This document shows positions 1-11,091 of a DNA stretch of 64,000 bases, in pieces. Position numbers and translations under genes: made by a program. The notes under the pieces were generated by a model that was not told where the DNA came from, did no database searches, and worked only from the letters and a program-made list of their open reading frames with translations. How positions within the stretch are numbered: the stretch's first letter is position 1; the number at the start of each line of letters is the position of its first letter. Source of the stretch: Arcuatula senhousia (lineage: Eukaryota; Mollusca; Bivalvia; Mytilida; Mytilidae); contig OZ020309.1 in assembly GCA_963971305.1 (NCBI GenBank), positions 19,027,001 to 19,091,000 on the forward strand, written 5' to 3'.

Positions 1-2
1 GG

Positions 3-746
3 GAATCCCAACTGATGTATAAAATTACATATCACATCACAACAGGAGTCATTGAGGCACAAGGTGTTAAAAAAGACCAGTTTGCTTTGAAAGATTTTCC
101 TATAATCAAAGAGCTTGTTAATAAACTTGACACGACTGAAAATATAGACTCTGACAATGATGATTTCAATGATACATTTAAATCAATAGATGAAACTGAG
201 GCCAAAGAAATTACAAGCAACAAAAGTGACCAAAACAAGAACAACAATCCTAAAGACAATAAAATGGTTCAATATTCAACCAAGGATGCTGAAACAACTA
301 ACCAGTTCAAAAGTCAGGAAAGTGACACAACAATAAGTCTTCTTAGAAAAATGGAGTCACACTTCACTCAAACCATAGAAAAAATATGCCAACAACAAAT
401 GAACATTTTTGAAAAGAAATTTGAAATTATGAATAAAACTTACTCAGAGCTAGTAGAATCTAATAACAAAAACCAATTACAAATGATGGACAGATTTGAC
501 AAACTAACACAAAGTCTGGTAAAATCTGAGAAGGAAAGGACAGAAATGAAAGCAGAGTTAAGCAACATAAAGTACACTAATACATTAGAAATGGATAATC
601 TAAAATTGGACCTCCAGTCAAAAAATACTCCTTTGAAACAACAGAATGAAAATCAAGCATCAACTATCAAGAAAAATACTCAAGACATGGACAAATTAAT
701 AAGTTCATTACAGGATAAAACCGAGAAAATTGACACTGTGAAATAA
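3..746 (+). CDS. Coiled-coil ORF1-like protein of a LINE, 5' end outside the window
   Basis: The frame is open to the left window edge and has an ATG at 15, so the true start may lie upstream. About 243 residues are visible. The first ~40 contain a TTGVIEAQG-like stretch, then comes an acidic/Asn-rich linker, and from about residue 105 to the end there is a long amphipathic coiled coil rich in K, E, Q, N and L. No enzyme motif is visible. N-terminal coiled coils of this sort occur in ORF1 proteins of invertebrate LINEs, where they multimerise the RNA-binding protein. The ORF points away from the minus-strand LINE-A that abuts it at about 747, so the two are probably separate insertions or joined by an inversion. 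A host coiled-coil protein is a less likely alternative. Confidence 0.5.
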   Translation, partial: ESQLMYKITYHITTGVIEAQGVKKDQFALKDFPIIKELVNKLDTTENIDSDNDDFNDTFKSIDETEAKEITSNKSDQNKNNNPKDNKMVQYSTKDAETTNQFKSQESDTTISLLRKMESHFTQTIEKICQQQMNIFEKKFEIMNKTYSELVESNNKNQLQMMDRFDKLTQSLVKSEKERTEMKAELSNIKYTNTLEMDNLKLDLQSKNTPLKQQNENQASTIKKNTQDMDKLISSLQDKTEKIDTVK

Positions 747-749
747 AGT

Positions 750-2966
750 TTATGTTTATGTCATTTATAAACATATTGAACAGGGTGGGGGTTAATGAAT
801 CTCCCTGCTTCACACCCCTTTGTATATCAAAATATTCTGAGTGTTTCTGATCCACTCTCCATGCAATTTCTGTTTTAGTCAGCATATTTTTAATGATATT
901 ATACATATAATTTCCCGTCCCCATCTTAGCCAATTTAAATAATAACCCTTCCCTCCACACAGAGTCAAAAGCTTTTTGGAAATCAACAAAACAGAAGTAA
1001 AGTTTCTTTTTATTTTTGTGAATATATTTATTGATTAGAGTTTTGAGAACAAATAAACTATCACTGGTTCTGTGATTTTCTCTGAGACCAAATTGGGAGT
1101 TTGCATATTTTTCCTTCATAAGAAATTTGAGTCTATTGTTAAGAAAACTACTAAATATTTTTGCCATGCAATTAATAAGAGAAATTCCCCTGTAATTAGA
1201 GGGATCTAGTTTGTTGCCCGATTTGTGTAACAAAATCAGGTGAGAAATGTTCCACTGGTGTGGGTAGTGTCCAGATTTTAAAATAAGATTGAACAGCTTG
1301 GTTAGGGCAGCAACTGTTGTGTTACAACTATATCTAAATATTTCATTTATTATACCATCTGGACCACTTGATTTACCCTTTTTTAGAGTTTTGAGTACAT
1401 TTTTTATTTCACTAATTGTTATAGGTTTATCTGTTTTTTCTTCAAAGGTTATTTTTTCTTCAATTTTTGGAATTTCTGAGCGAACTTTATTCTGAAAATA
1501 TTGATTAATACATTTACACTCTCCTTGTTTTTTAACATGGGCAACTATATTTTCAAAATCAGAAATCAATTCTAAAACTTCTTCATTTTCATTGACTTCT
1601 TTTTCAGTCATAGAGTGGAGAATTTTCCAGAACTCTGAGGGGTTATTATTAATTGTGTCAGAAAGTTTATCAAATATGGATTGTTTATATAAATATTTTT
1701 TTGTGCTTAACAGCTTTTTTAAAAGATTTTAATTGTAAAAAGTATTTCTGTTTCAACTCACGATTAAAAGGGGTTTTCCTGATCTGACCGCTCAAATAAT
1801 TTAAATTTTTCTTTTGATCATATATTGTTTTGTCAGACCAAGGCTGTTTAACTTAAGTTTTATTCTTCCTCTTCTTTTTATGGGTCACAACTTTACCAGA
1901 CTTTTCTGCAAGGTTATTCAAAATAGAACTAAATTCTTCAGCTGCTCTATTTATACCACTCTGATCTTCTGAAAATTGATTGGTTTCAAACTGAAAAAAA
2001 TGATTTACTATTGTTTCGTCGCATAGGGCGCTTTCTAGTTTTGCACTGGAACCAGCTGTCCATTTAAATTTAACATTATCTTGCCAATTTGATATAAATT
2101 GCAAAGGGTTTTTTAGATTAATGTTGCATTTAATTTGTAGTTTAATTTTGGCATGATCAGACAGATAATTAAATTCTTGAGTAATAAAATATAGAATAGA
2201 GGACAGAAGACTTTCACTACCAATAGCATAGTCTACACTGCTTGTACCTTTTGGGGTAAGACATATGAAATAACCCATTGAATCACCAACAAATCTGCCA
2301 TTAAAAATTCTTAACTTTGAAGAAATACACATATTGAGAAGATTGGAACCTTGGTTATTACATACTTTATCTTGGTTATTTCTAATGGGGGGATTTTCGT
2401 CTATTGAATAATTTGCAGGTAATATATTTTCATTTCCAAAATCATTCAGGTCTATTGAATCATCTGGTATATAATCTTGGTTTTGGCCGGTGCGAGAATT
2501 GAAATCTCCAATAAGGAGAATTTTACCTGTATTTGAAAAAGAGCTTATCTCGTTTTCTAGTTTCTCAAAGTCATCGTCATAGTGGTTTGAAGTTAGTGGT
2601 GGAATATAAACAGCACATATAAATAAATCTCTGTCTAAGCCGAAAAAACTTTTCTCTAATTTTAACCACAACCTGTTTTCAGATGTAGTTGCATCCTTTA
2701 TATAGGAGATACCTTTTGAAATTTTTTTTATATAGAACAATGATTCCGCCACTATGACGTCTTGATTTTTTTCTTTTTTTTTTCTACATTTAGAAATTGA
2801 ATAATAATCCGGTAGTTTAAAATTTGATTTCGCTCCGGTCCATGTTTCTAATAGAATATTTATGTCTGAGGAATTTTTTTTCTAAAAAAGAGTAATCATT
2901 TACCTTATTCCCTAAACCGTGAATATTCCAGGCAGATATTGATAGTTGGCTTTTAAAATTGTACAT
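750..2966 (-). pseudogene. LINE-A ORF2, endonuclease/reverse transcriptase, broken (copy A)
   Basis: The APE-like endonuclease starts at the ATG at 2966 (SAWNIHGLG motif) and continues with the phosphodiesterase blocks IGDFNSRTG and SDHAKIKL near 2500 and 2155. The reverse transcriptase part (about 1611-750) shows NYRGISL, FVDFQKAFDS (first catalytic Asp) and RGVKQGDSLTPTLFN, then ends at FINDI. The YADD block is therefore absent. The reading frame is broken near 2870 by a run of T, between 2752 and 2816, and between 1612 and 1852 where stops and shifts occur. Role in an intact element: nicking target DNA and reverse-transcribing LINE RNA. The right-hand part (1840-2966) is duplicated at 8072-9202. 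Confidence 0.85.
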
Positions 2967-3612
2967 ATTTTCCTTTTTTGTATCATTATCAACAAGATAG
3001 TTACATAACAATGAATCAACATAACTGAAAACTACAAAATGCATAAATACATAATTACATAATTCCTTTTGTGTATCTTTTCTTTAATCGATAGGTTATT
3101 TATTATGATGAAGTATTTTAGAATATTGTTACATGGTGAACTTTAATTGTTTGACTTTCAAGCAAAGAGGAATAACTCTATCCCATTTTCAATTTGTTGA
3201 AAAATTCAGAATAAACATTTTTTCATTTTTTTTAATTGTGCCAAGTGTTTTTTTTTTTATTATTTTCTTTATCTTGTAGGGTTGTAAGAGAATTTGAAAA
3301 TTAAAATTTTTCAAAAGTTTTCTTTGCCAATTTAAGTGAAAAATATGAATTTTATCTTAAAAGACAGGAAAATTAATCCTTACAATAACAACATATGTAC
3401 AAATAGACATAAAAAGACAAATTTTACATTGAAGTGTGTAGAGAAATATCAGCTACATATTCATAATATAGACTTTACAGGTTTCTTTAACCATATAATG
3501 AACACAAAATGTCTGTATTTGATATATTTCTTGACGTAAGAAAATGATAAACTGTTAATACTTGTATTGGTCTGACCCAACGTTAACAAGAGAAAAAACA
3601 ATGTAAAGACAT

Positions 3613-4919
3613 TTACATAAAACCTGGTTGGTTTCTTTGACTAAGAACCATTTCTAATAAATTATACAAGTTCTTGTTGTTCAGACTTGTTCCTACAAAG
3701 TTTCGGTTTGTTGGTTTGGGCGAATTCTGTTGGTAGTTATTGTAACCTTGATATTGTTTCCTAGTTGGCCCATATGGCATTTCATCGCGTCGGAAAGAGT
3801 TTCCAGCAGAATAACTATCAGAGAACGGTGTTTCGTTGGGATTTCTATATTGTTGCCTCTGCGGAAAACTGTTTTGATATAACGGAGGTCTTTTAGTTTG
3901 TTGTGACTCTGGTGTTTTATACTGAACATTGACCAGAGGATTCACTATGTTTTTAAAGCTCTTGACATAAGATTTCACTCCATTAAAATTCATATGTATG
4001 CCATCGTGAAAGTCGTTTTCTTGCATGTCGTCGTAGTTTATGGTTTTGAGGCTTTTATCTCTACACATATCTCGCAATAAGGTGTTAAACTGACACCGTT
4101 TAGTATGGTATTGTACTGAAAAATCATAGTTCTCATAGAAACGGGGTAGGATTTGTCCCACTACTATTTTTGCACCTGGGTAAGTTTTCTTCACCAAGTC
4201 TATAAGCTCCTCATACTGCTCCATCACTTGTTATACTCCCTCAAATTCCAGATCATTAGATCCCACTTAAATCATAATAACAGTTGTATCTTTATGGATC
4301 TTTTGCTCCAATATGTACTGCTTAGCACCAACTATTGTTTTATCGTAAAGTGTTGTTATGCGTGTATTTATGTTTTTGTACATTTTTCTTCCGTCTAGCT
4401 GTTTCACTATAGATGAACCGATTATCCATATTTTAGGCTTTTGACGGAGTGGTTCAGGGTTTTGTTTATTTTCCCTCTCGGTGCTTCCTTCAATTCTTAC
4501 CTCTTTATCATTATTTCTTTGGTTCACATGTTTATTTTGAAGTTTAATTGTGGAATATTCATTTTTTTCGGTTTGTTTATTTTTCATAACTTCAATATCT
4601 TTTTTCATTCCAATAATTTCAGTTTTGATACGGACGGTTTCTCTTAGGATCTCTTGAACTGCTTGTATCTCCATATCAGGCATGGAACTTTTTTAATTTC
4701 ACCTACTTGCTTCTTAATATTTTCAGTATCCTTCAAAATATCAGTATGGTTTACTTTGCATTTTGAATTATTGATTTCCTGTTTTATTTCACCCATTTGC
4801 TTGTTAATACTTTCTGCCTCCTTCAGAAAATCTACGTCATTAGTTTTTTGCGGTAGTTTCAATTTGTACACAACCTCCTTAAGTGCTAACATATCTTTAT
4901 GCATTTCATGCATTTAATC
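3613..4919 (-). pseudogene. LINE-A ORF1 with SGNH/esterase-like domain (copy A, C-terminal part)
   Basis: Read on the minus strand, a coiled coil (4913-4644, then 4683 onward) leads into an SGNH hydrolase-like domain. IIGSSIV near 4420 is block I, GSND near 4250 is the oxyanion block, and DGIHMN near 3990 is the Asp-His block. The last ~90 residues are rich in Q, N, P and R and look disordered or nucleic-acid binding. Two TAA codons lie between 4227 and 4269. The one directly before VGSND is unique to this copy (Gln in copy B); the one after FEGV is shared by both copies. Another stop shared with copy B lies just left of the pogo insertion. Esterase-type ORF1 proteins are known in CR1-like LINEs; a separate host SGNH hydrolase is unlikely given the neighbouring ORF2. 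Confidence 0.75.
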
Positions 4920-4921
4920 TA

Positions 4922-7908
4922 TCCTCCGACTCCCTAAGTTCGCCAGCCACCTAACTTCGCCACCATTTTTTGTTTACATCCTACGCGCATACGGAAAGGT
5001 CGTGACGTCATTTGACAGCTGAACTGCGTTCTAAATTTAGCCGAGACAACGTGTTTAAACTGAATCAAAATATGAGGTTCAAACAGGTATTTAATGCTAG
5101 AAAATAGATAAAAGTGATAAAAATCAGTATATTTACTAATACTCTTTTTGACCCTACCCATAAATACATTTTAAAGTATTAAAATCCACCTAAAAGTGCT
5201 TTCCAACAAGTTTGCCGGTTTGTTGACATTCCAAAGACAAAGTCATGTGACATAAGAAATTTTCTAGGCCAAGCCTATCGCAATAAACGTTAATCCCAAA
5301 AATGTCATTTCTTATTTTTTTTAAAACCAGAAATCATAAAATGCAGGAATAAATGCCAAAAACATTGAACAATATGATATTTGAAAAAACAGGTGCTTGT
5401 TGTGTGCAATCAGTCCCACTTCAAAATAGCCTAGCTTTCTTTATAGATGTCCGATTTTGATCATTTTTGGCTTAAAATGAAGCTAGAAAAATTTTCTACA
5501 ATTATGTTAACTCCCAACTTGAATATTGTTCTTATTTGATGCAAAATCATTGAAAATATATGAAAAATACAGAATTGAACATCCATTTATGTAAACATAC
5601 TTGAATTTACATAAAAGTACAACTTAAGGTACAATTATTTTAGGTTAATCCAGCTCACCTTAGACAAGATAAAAAGTATCGCCTGTATAGTCCAACTTCT
5701 TTAACCAACGCTTACTTAGCTGTCTTGAATAATGAAATGTCACAGAAGAGAGCATCAATTCAATTTAATGTACCAAGAACAACACTGCGAGATCGAATAG
5801 CAGGCAGAATTGACCCTGAATGTGTGACAACAGGTAGAGCACCGATCTTTACTCTTGAAGAGGAAGAAAGGATAGCTGAACATGTAAAGATCATGGCATC
5901 TTATGGGTATGGATACACCCGACAAGAGGTTACAGACCTTGCTACTGATTTTGCCCACACCCTAAAGAAGAAAAATGAAAATGAGGAATTGTCATTAAGA
6001 TGGTTTGAGGGATTTATGAAAAGATGGCCAGAGCTAAAGGTAACCAAACCAAGAAGTCTTGAAATACAGCGTGCCAAATGTGGGTCTGTTGCCAATGTGG
6101 AGAAGTATTTTGCTAGCCTTGAAGATGTGTTGAAGAAATACAACCTATCAGACAAGCCACATTTAATATTCAACGTTGACGAGAAAGGTATCACCATTAA
6201 TCACAGACCACCCAATGTTGTTTCTGGATTAGACTGCACTACCTCAGCTGTAACCTCTGGCAGATCAAGTACCACCACTATCTTAGGCTGTGGGAGTGCT
6301 GCTGGTTTTGCATTACCGCCTTATTTTGTCTTTGAGGGACAGCGTATGGTTGATGAATTGATGAATGGGGCCACACCTGGTGCTGATGGCACACTTTCTC
6401 CTACTGGATGGTCAAATACCAAAGTATTCAAAAAATACCTTTCAGAGCATTTTATTAAGTACGTACCTGGGAGGAACAATCAACCAGTACTTCTTCTGTT
6501 GGATGGTCACAAGTCGCATGTTGCGGTAGACATCATAGAATGGGCACAGGAGCGTAATATAATCCTTCATATCTTACCAGCGCATACATCTCATATATTG
6601 CAACCACTAGATGTTGGATGTTACGGTCCGTTGCAGAGAATATATGACAATGAATGTCACAAAACCATTCGGAACAATCATTCAGTCATCAAAAGGTATA
6701 ATATATGTGAACTTGCCTGCAAAGCTTACCAGAGGGCCCTCTGTCCAGAAAACTTACAATCTTCTTTCAAGAAAACTGGCATATACCCACTTAACAAAAC
6801 AATTATCAACAAGGACCTACTAAAACCTTCAGAAGTCTTCCATTCTGCTTCACTTACCGATGAAAATGAAATGGATACAAATAATCAAATCCCCGAGGAA
6901 CCCATCCCAGATCAATTACAAGAACATGAAATGGAAGTTGATCATGAGGGTGACCCAGAATCTATGGCTGCAATAGAATCGATGGCTGCAGTTGAGGATG
7001 TCCAAGATAAACAAATATTAATTTTTTTTACAAGTAGGGTTCAAAATCTGAAAAAAGTAAAGTCTGAAAACCAAAAGAAGGAGAGAAATACTATAGGAAA
7101 GATAGTTTCAGGCATGCCAGTCACAGAAAAGGAAATACTGGAAAAAGTAAAAAACATGTAGAAAATCAAGGAAAATCAGGGAAAACAACAAAGAAATGCT
7201 TGAAAGGGAAAAAGAAAAGTCAAACTAAATCACCAAAAGCGGGGCCAAGTCACATATATGTTACTTCTTCGAATTCGGATCCAGAAATATCTGACACTGA
7301 TGATGAAGAAATACCTGAGTCAGAAAAATGCTGCGTGTGCAAGCAGTTCACACCTAAAGAAATCAGGGATGGAGTTGGACTTGAGATAACCAGTTGGGTA
7401 CAATGTCAAAATCAGGATTGTAAACACTGGACACACCTAAAATACTGTACAACTCTGAGGGCAGTAAGAAAGAACACTGTCTTTTATTGTGTCCATTGTA
7501 GTAATTTGGAAGCCTAAATCAACGTTTTTTTGTGAATTCAAAGCTTGTTGGGTTTTATTTGTTAGAATGGAACTTTTTGCCGTTTAATTTTCGTTCTTTC
7601 CGTTTTTTTAATTAACTTTGAACATTACCTACAAAATGAATGTGCTTGGCCTCGCCCTAGTGACATCGTGTGGATTTAAAACTGGGTGACGAAGTTAGGA
7701 GTCGCCACCTGAGGAATTCGAAGATTTCCGGTAAGCCAAATTTGATTGTTTACATTGTTTTAAAGAAGTTTTGTTAATCAGTTGCATGCTATAATTTAAT
7801 GTTAACAATAACAAATATGATTATAAAATTTCGGAAGCATTCGACTATCGTGGGGGGGAAGTAACAGCGCGAGAACCGTAAGGGTGGCGAACTTTGGTGA
7901 GTCGAGGA
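4922..7908 (+). mobile_element. pogo/Tigger-like DNA transposon, copy A
   Basis: The ends form imperfect terminal inverted repeats. The left begins TCCTCCGACTCCCTAAGTTC; the right end reversed begins TCCTCGACTCACCAAAGTTC. A TA dinucleotide flanks each end (4920-4921 and 7909-7910), as expected for Tc1/mariner/pogo insertion. Related GTTCGCCACC-type motifs recur just inside both ends (4946-4963 and 7688-7716). Removing the element and one TA joins the flanking LINE-A ORF1 pieces in the same frame, which supports the boundaries. The interior carries one transposase gene on the plus strand (exon from 5664) and an unassigned AT-rich leader (4970-5660) that should include the first exon and intron. 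Confidence 0.8.
5664..7517 (+). pseudogene. pogo-like DDE transposase with C-terminal PHD finger, one-base deletion (copy A)
   Basis: Coding sequence can be read from a splice acceptor (CACCTTAG at 5656-5663), upstream of the first internal ATG at 5737, so at least one 5' exon is unseen. Domains in order: psq-type helix-turn-helix (VPRTTLRDRI), a CENP-B-type DNA-binding part (LRWFEGFMKRWPEL), then a DDE_1 core. Numbering from the TTG at 5725, the DDE residues are Asp152 (VDEKGI), Asp260 (LLLDGHKSH) and Asp296 (LQPLDVGCYG), a D-35-D spacing. A basic linker and a Cys/His PHD finger (CCVCKQF to CVHC, 7330-7500) follow. Loss of one A near 7150 causes an early stop at 7161 and separates the PHD part; copy B keeps the frame. 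The likely role is cut-and-paste at TA sites. Confidence 0.88.
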
Positions 7909-7910
7909 TA

Positions 7911-8071
7911 TTTTAAGATCAAGATTTTCGCACAGAGATATAATTTTTCCTATACTTTCATCTTTTTCAGCTAATTTTCGTTCCATTTCATGCATGGTGT
8001 TTTTGACAGCTTGTAATTCCTTAACAATAGATTGAATTGACTCTTCACAAGTTTCCTTATTTGTACACACC
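7911..8071 (-). pseudogene. LINE-A ORF1 N-terminal coiled-coil fragment (copy A)
   Basis: On the minus strand this reads VCTNKETCEESIQS followed by a heptad-type coiled coil (KNTMHEMERKLAEKDESIGK) and runs into the pogo insertion at 7910. It continues in frame across the insertion into the MHEMHKDM segment at 4913, apart from one TAA that is also present in copy B. Its upstream part is cut off at 8071 by the tandem-duplication junction; the missing upstream sequence survives beside copy B at 18007-18267. Confidence 0.7.
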
Positions 8072-9202
8072 AAGGCTGTTTAACTTTAGTTTTCTTCTTC
8101 CTCTCCTTTTTATGGGTCACAACTTTACCAGACTTTTCTGCAAGGTTATTCAAAATATAACTAAATTCTTCAGCTGCTCTATTTATACCACTCTGATCTT
8201 CTGAAAATTGATTGGTTTCAAACTGAAAAATTTGATTTACTATTGTTTCGTCGCATAGGGCGCTTTCTAGTTTTGCACTGGAACCAGCTGTCCATTTAAA
8301 TTTAACATTATCTTGCCAATTTGATATAAATTGCAAAGGGTTTTTTAGATTAATTTTGCATTTAATTAGTTGTTTAATTTTGGCATGATCAGACAGATAA
8401 TTAAATTCTTGAGTAATAAAATATAGAACAGAGGACAGAAGACTTTCACTACCAATAGCATAGTCTACACTGCTTGTACCTTTTGGGGTAAGACATGAGA
8501 AATAACCCATTGAATCACCAACAAATCTGCCATTAAATATTCTTAACTTTGAAGAAATACACATATTGAGAAGATTGGAACCTTGGTTATTACATACTTT
8601 ATCTTGGTTATTTCTAATGGGGGGATTTTCGTCTATTGAATAATTTGCAGGTAATATATTTTCATTTCCAAAATCATTCAGGTCTATTGAATTATCTGGT
8701 ATATAATCTTGGTTTTGGCCGGTGCGAGAATTGAAATCTCCAATAAGGAGAATTTTACCTGTATTTGAAAAAAAGAGCTTATCTCGTTTTCTAGTTTCTC
8801 AAAGTCATCGTCATAGTGGTTTGAAGTTACTGGTGGAATATAAACAGCACATATAAATAAATCTCTGTCTAAGCCGAAACAGTTTTTCTCTAATTTTTAC
8901 CATAACCTGTTTTCAGATGTAGTTGCATCCTTTATATAGGAGATACCTTTTGAAAGTTTTTTTATTTTATATAGAACAATGATTCCGCCACTATGAGGTC
9001 TTGATTTTTTTCTTTTTTTTCTACATTTAGAAATTGAATAATAATCCGGTAGTTTAAAATTTGATTTCGCTCTGGTCCATGTTTCTAATAGAATATTTAT
9101 GTCTGAGGAAATTTTTTCTAAAAAAGAGTAATCATTTACCTTATTCCCTAAACCGTGAATATTCCAGGCAGATATTGATAGTTGGCTTTTAAAATTGTAC
9201 AT
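8072..9202 (-). pseudogene. LINE-A ORF2 endonuclease fragment (copy B)
   Basis: This duplicate of the endonuclease half of LINE-A ORF2 starts MYNFKSQLSISAWNIHGLG at 9202. Here the frame stays open further (…LLETWTRAKSNFKL…) than in copy A, where a T-run shift interrupts it. It then breaks near 8897 and again near 8770 in a run of A/T. The GDFNSRTG and SDHAKIK blocks are present. It stops at 8072 because the duplication breakpoint cuts it, so the RT domain is absent. Confidence 0.85.
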
Positions 9203-9784
9203 ATTCTCCTTTTTTGCATAAATGCATAATTACATAATCCCTTTTGTGTATCTTTTCTTTAATCGATAGGTTATTTATTATGATGAAGTATTTTAGAATA
9301 TTGTTACATGGCGAACTTTAATTGTTTGACTTTCAAGAAAAGAGGAATAACTCTATCCCATTTTCAATTTGTTGACAAATTCAAAATAAACATTTTTTCA
9401 TTTTTTTTAATTGTGCCAAGTGTTTTTTTTATTATTTTCTTTATCTTGTAGGGTTGTAAGAGAATTTGAAAATTAAAATTTTTCAAAAGTTTTCTTTGCC
9501 AATTTAAGAGAAAAATATGAATTTTATCTTAAAAGACAGGAAAATTAATCCTTACAATAACAACATATGTACAAATAGACATAAAAAGACAAATTTTATA
9601 TTGAAGTGTGTAGAAAAATATCAGCTACATATTCATAGTATAGACTTTAAAGGTTTCTTTAACCATATAATGAACACAAAATGTCTGTATTTGATATATT
9701 TCTTGACATAAGAAAATGATAAACTGTTAATACTTGTATTGGTCTGACCCAACGTTAACAAGAGAAAAAACAATGTAAAGACAT

Positions 9785-11091
9785 TTACATAAAACCTGGT
9801 TGGTTTCTTTGACTAAGAACCATTTCTAATAAATTGTACAAGTTCGTGTTGTTCAGACTTGTTCCTCCAAAGTTTCGGTTTGTTGGTCTGGGCGAATTCT
9901 GTTGGTGGTTATTGTAACCCTGATATTGTTTCCTAGTTGGCCCATATGGCATTTCATCGCGTCGGAAAGAGTTTCCAGCAGAATAACTATCTGAGAACGG
10001 TGTTTGGTTGGGATTTCTATATTGTTGCCTCTGCGGAAAACTGTTTTGATATAACGGAGGTCTTTTAGTTTGTTGTGACTCTGGTGTCTTATACTGAACA
10101 TTGACCAGAGGATTCACTATGTTTTTAAAGCTCTTGACATAAGATTTCACTCCATTAAAATTCATATGTATGCCATCGTGAAAGTCGTTTTCTTGCATGT
10201 CGTCGTAGTTTATGGTTTTGAGGCTTTTATCTCTACACATATCTCGCAATAAGGTGTTAAACTGACACCGTTTAGTATTGTATTGTACTGAAAAATCATA
10301 GTTCTCATAGAAACGGGGTAGGATTTGTCCCACTACTATATTTGCACCTGGGCAAGTTTTCTTCACCAAGTCTATAAGCTCCTCATACTGCTCCATCACT
10401 TGTTATACTCCCTCAAATTCCAGATCATTAGATCCCACTTGAATCATAATAACAGTTGTATCTTTATGGATCTTTTGCTCCAATATGTACTGCTTAACAC
10501 CAACTATTGTTTTATCGTAAAGTGTTGTTATGCGTGTATTTATGTTTTTGTACATTTTTCTTCCGTCTAGCTGTTTCACTATAGATGAACCGATTATCCA
10601 TATTGTAGGATTTCGACGGAGTGGTTCAGGGTTTTGTTTATTTTCCCTTTCGGTGCTTCCTTCAATTCTTACCTCTTTATCATTATTTCTTTGGTTCACA
10701 TGTTTATTTTGAAGTTTAATTGTGGAATATTCATTTTTTTCGGTTTGTTTATTTTTCATAACTTCAATATCTTTTTTCATTCCAATAATTTCAGTTTTGA
10801 TACGGACGGTTTCTCTTAGGATCTCTTGAACTGCTTGTATCTCCATATCAGGCATGGAACTTTTTTAATTTCACCTACTTGCTTCTTAATATTTTCAGTA
10901 TCCTTCAAAATATCAGTATGGTTTACTTTGCATTTTGAATTATTAATTTCCTGTTTTATTTCACCCATTTGTTTGTTAATACTTTCTGCCTCCTTCAGAA
11001 AATCTACGTCATTAGTTTTTTGCGGTATTTTCAATTTGTACAGAACCTCCTTAAGTGCTAACATATCTTTATGCATTTCATGCATTTAATC
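9785..11091 (-). pseudogene. LINE-A ORF1 with SGNH/esterase-like domain (copy B)
   Basis: This is the copy of 3613-4919. The coiled coil (11085-10816) is followed by the SGNH-like domain with IIGSSIV, QVGSNDLEFEG and DGIHMN, and by a QNPR-rich tail. Unlike copy A, the codon before VGSND is Gln, so the frame runs through the GSND block and stops at the shared TAA after FEGV (10403-10405). The shared stop shows that ORF1 was already inactive before the duplication. Confidence 0.75.

Larger units (their letters stand above)
750..8071 (-). mobile_element. LINE-A copy A (SGNH-ORF1 non-LTR retrotransposon), interrupted by a pogo transposon
   Basis: Minus-strand non-LTR element. Its order on the minus strand is ORF1 N-terminus (8071-7911), pogo insertion (7908-4922), ORF1 remainder (4919-3613), a ~650-bp gap, then ORF2 endonuclease and reverse transcriptase (2966-750). 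The 3' part of ORF2 after the FINDI block is missing at about 750. The 3045-3612 gap holds only AT-rich sequence with poly-T runs and no supported gene. ORF1 with an SGNH/esterase-like domain followed by an APE-type endonuclease/RT ORF2 is the arrangement known for CR1-group elements. The clade is an inference. Stops and frameshifts in both ORFs show that it is dead. Confidence 0.75.
1840..8071. repeat. Tandem segmental duplication, unit A (6.23 kb)
   Basis: This block is repeated in direct orientation at 8072-18006. The internal offset is about 6172-6174 bp (ORF1 end 3613 versus 9785; transposase 5725 versus 11899). Unit A begins AAGGCTGTTTAAC after ACC at 1837-1839. Unit B begins with the same sequence directly after unit A ends in CACACC at 8071, so the junction shows ACC microhomology. 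The copies look nearly identical by eye (few differences per kb in the transposase). Unit B lacks ~55 bp upstream of ORF2 and carries a 3.76-kb LINE insertion. Confidence 0.9.

Noticed and set aside
3336..3539. 67-residue plus-strand frame (copy at 9517)
   Set aside because: Lies in the LINE-A inter-ORF gap; similar copies exist only because of the tandem duplication, and no motif is present.
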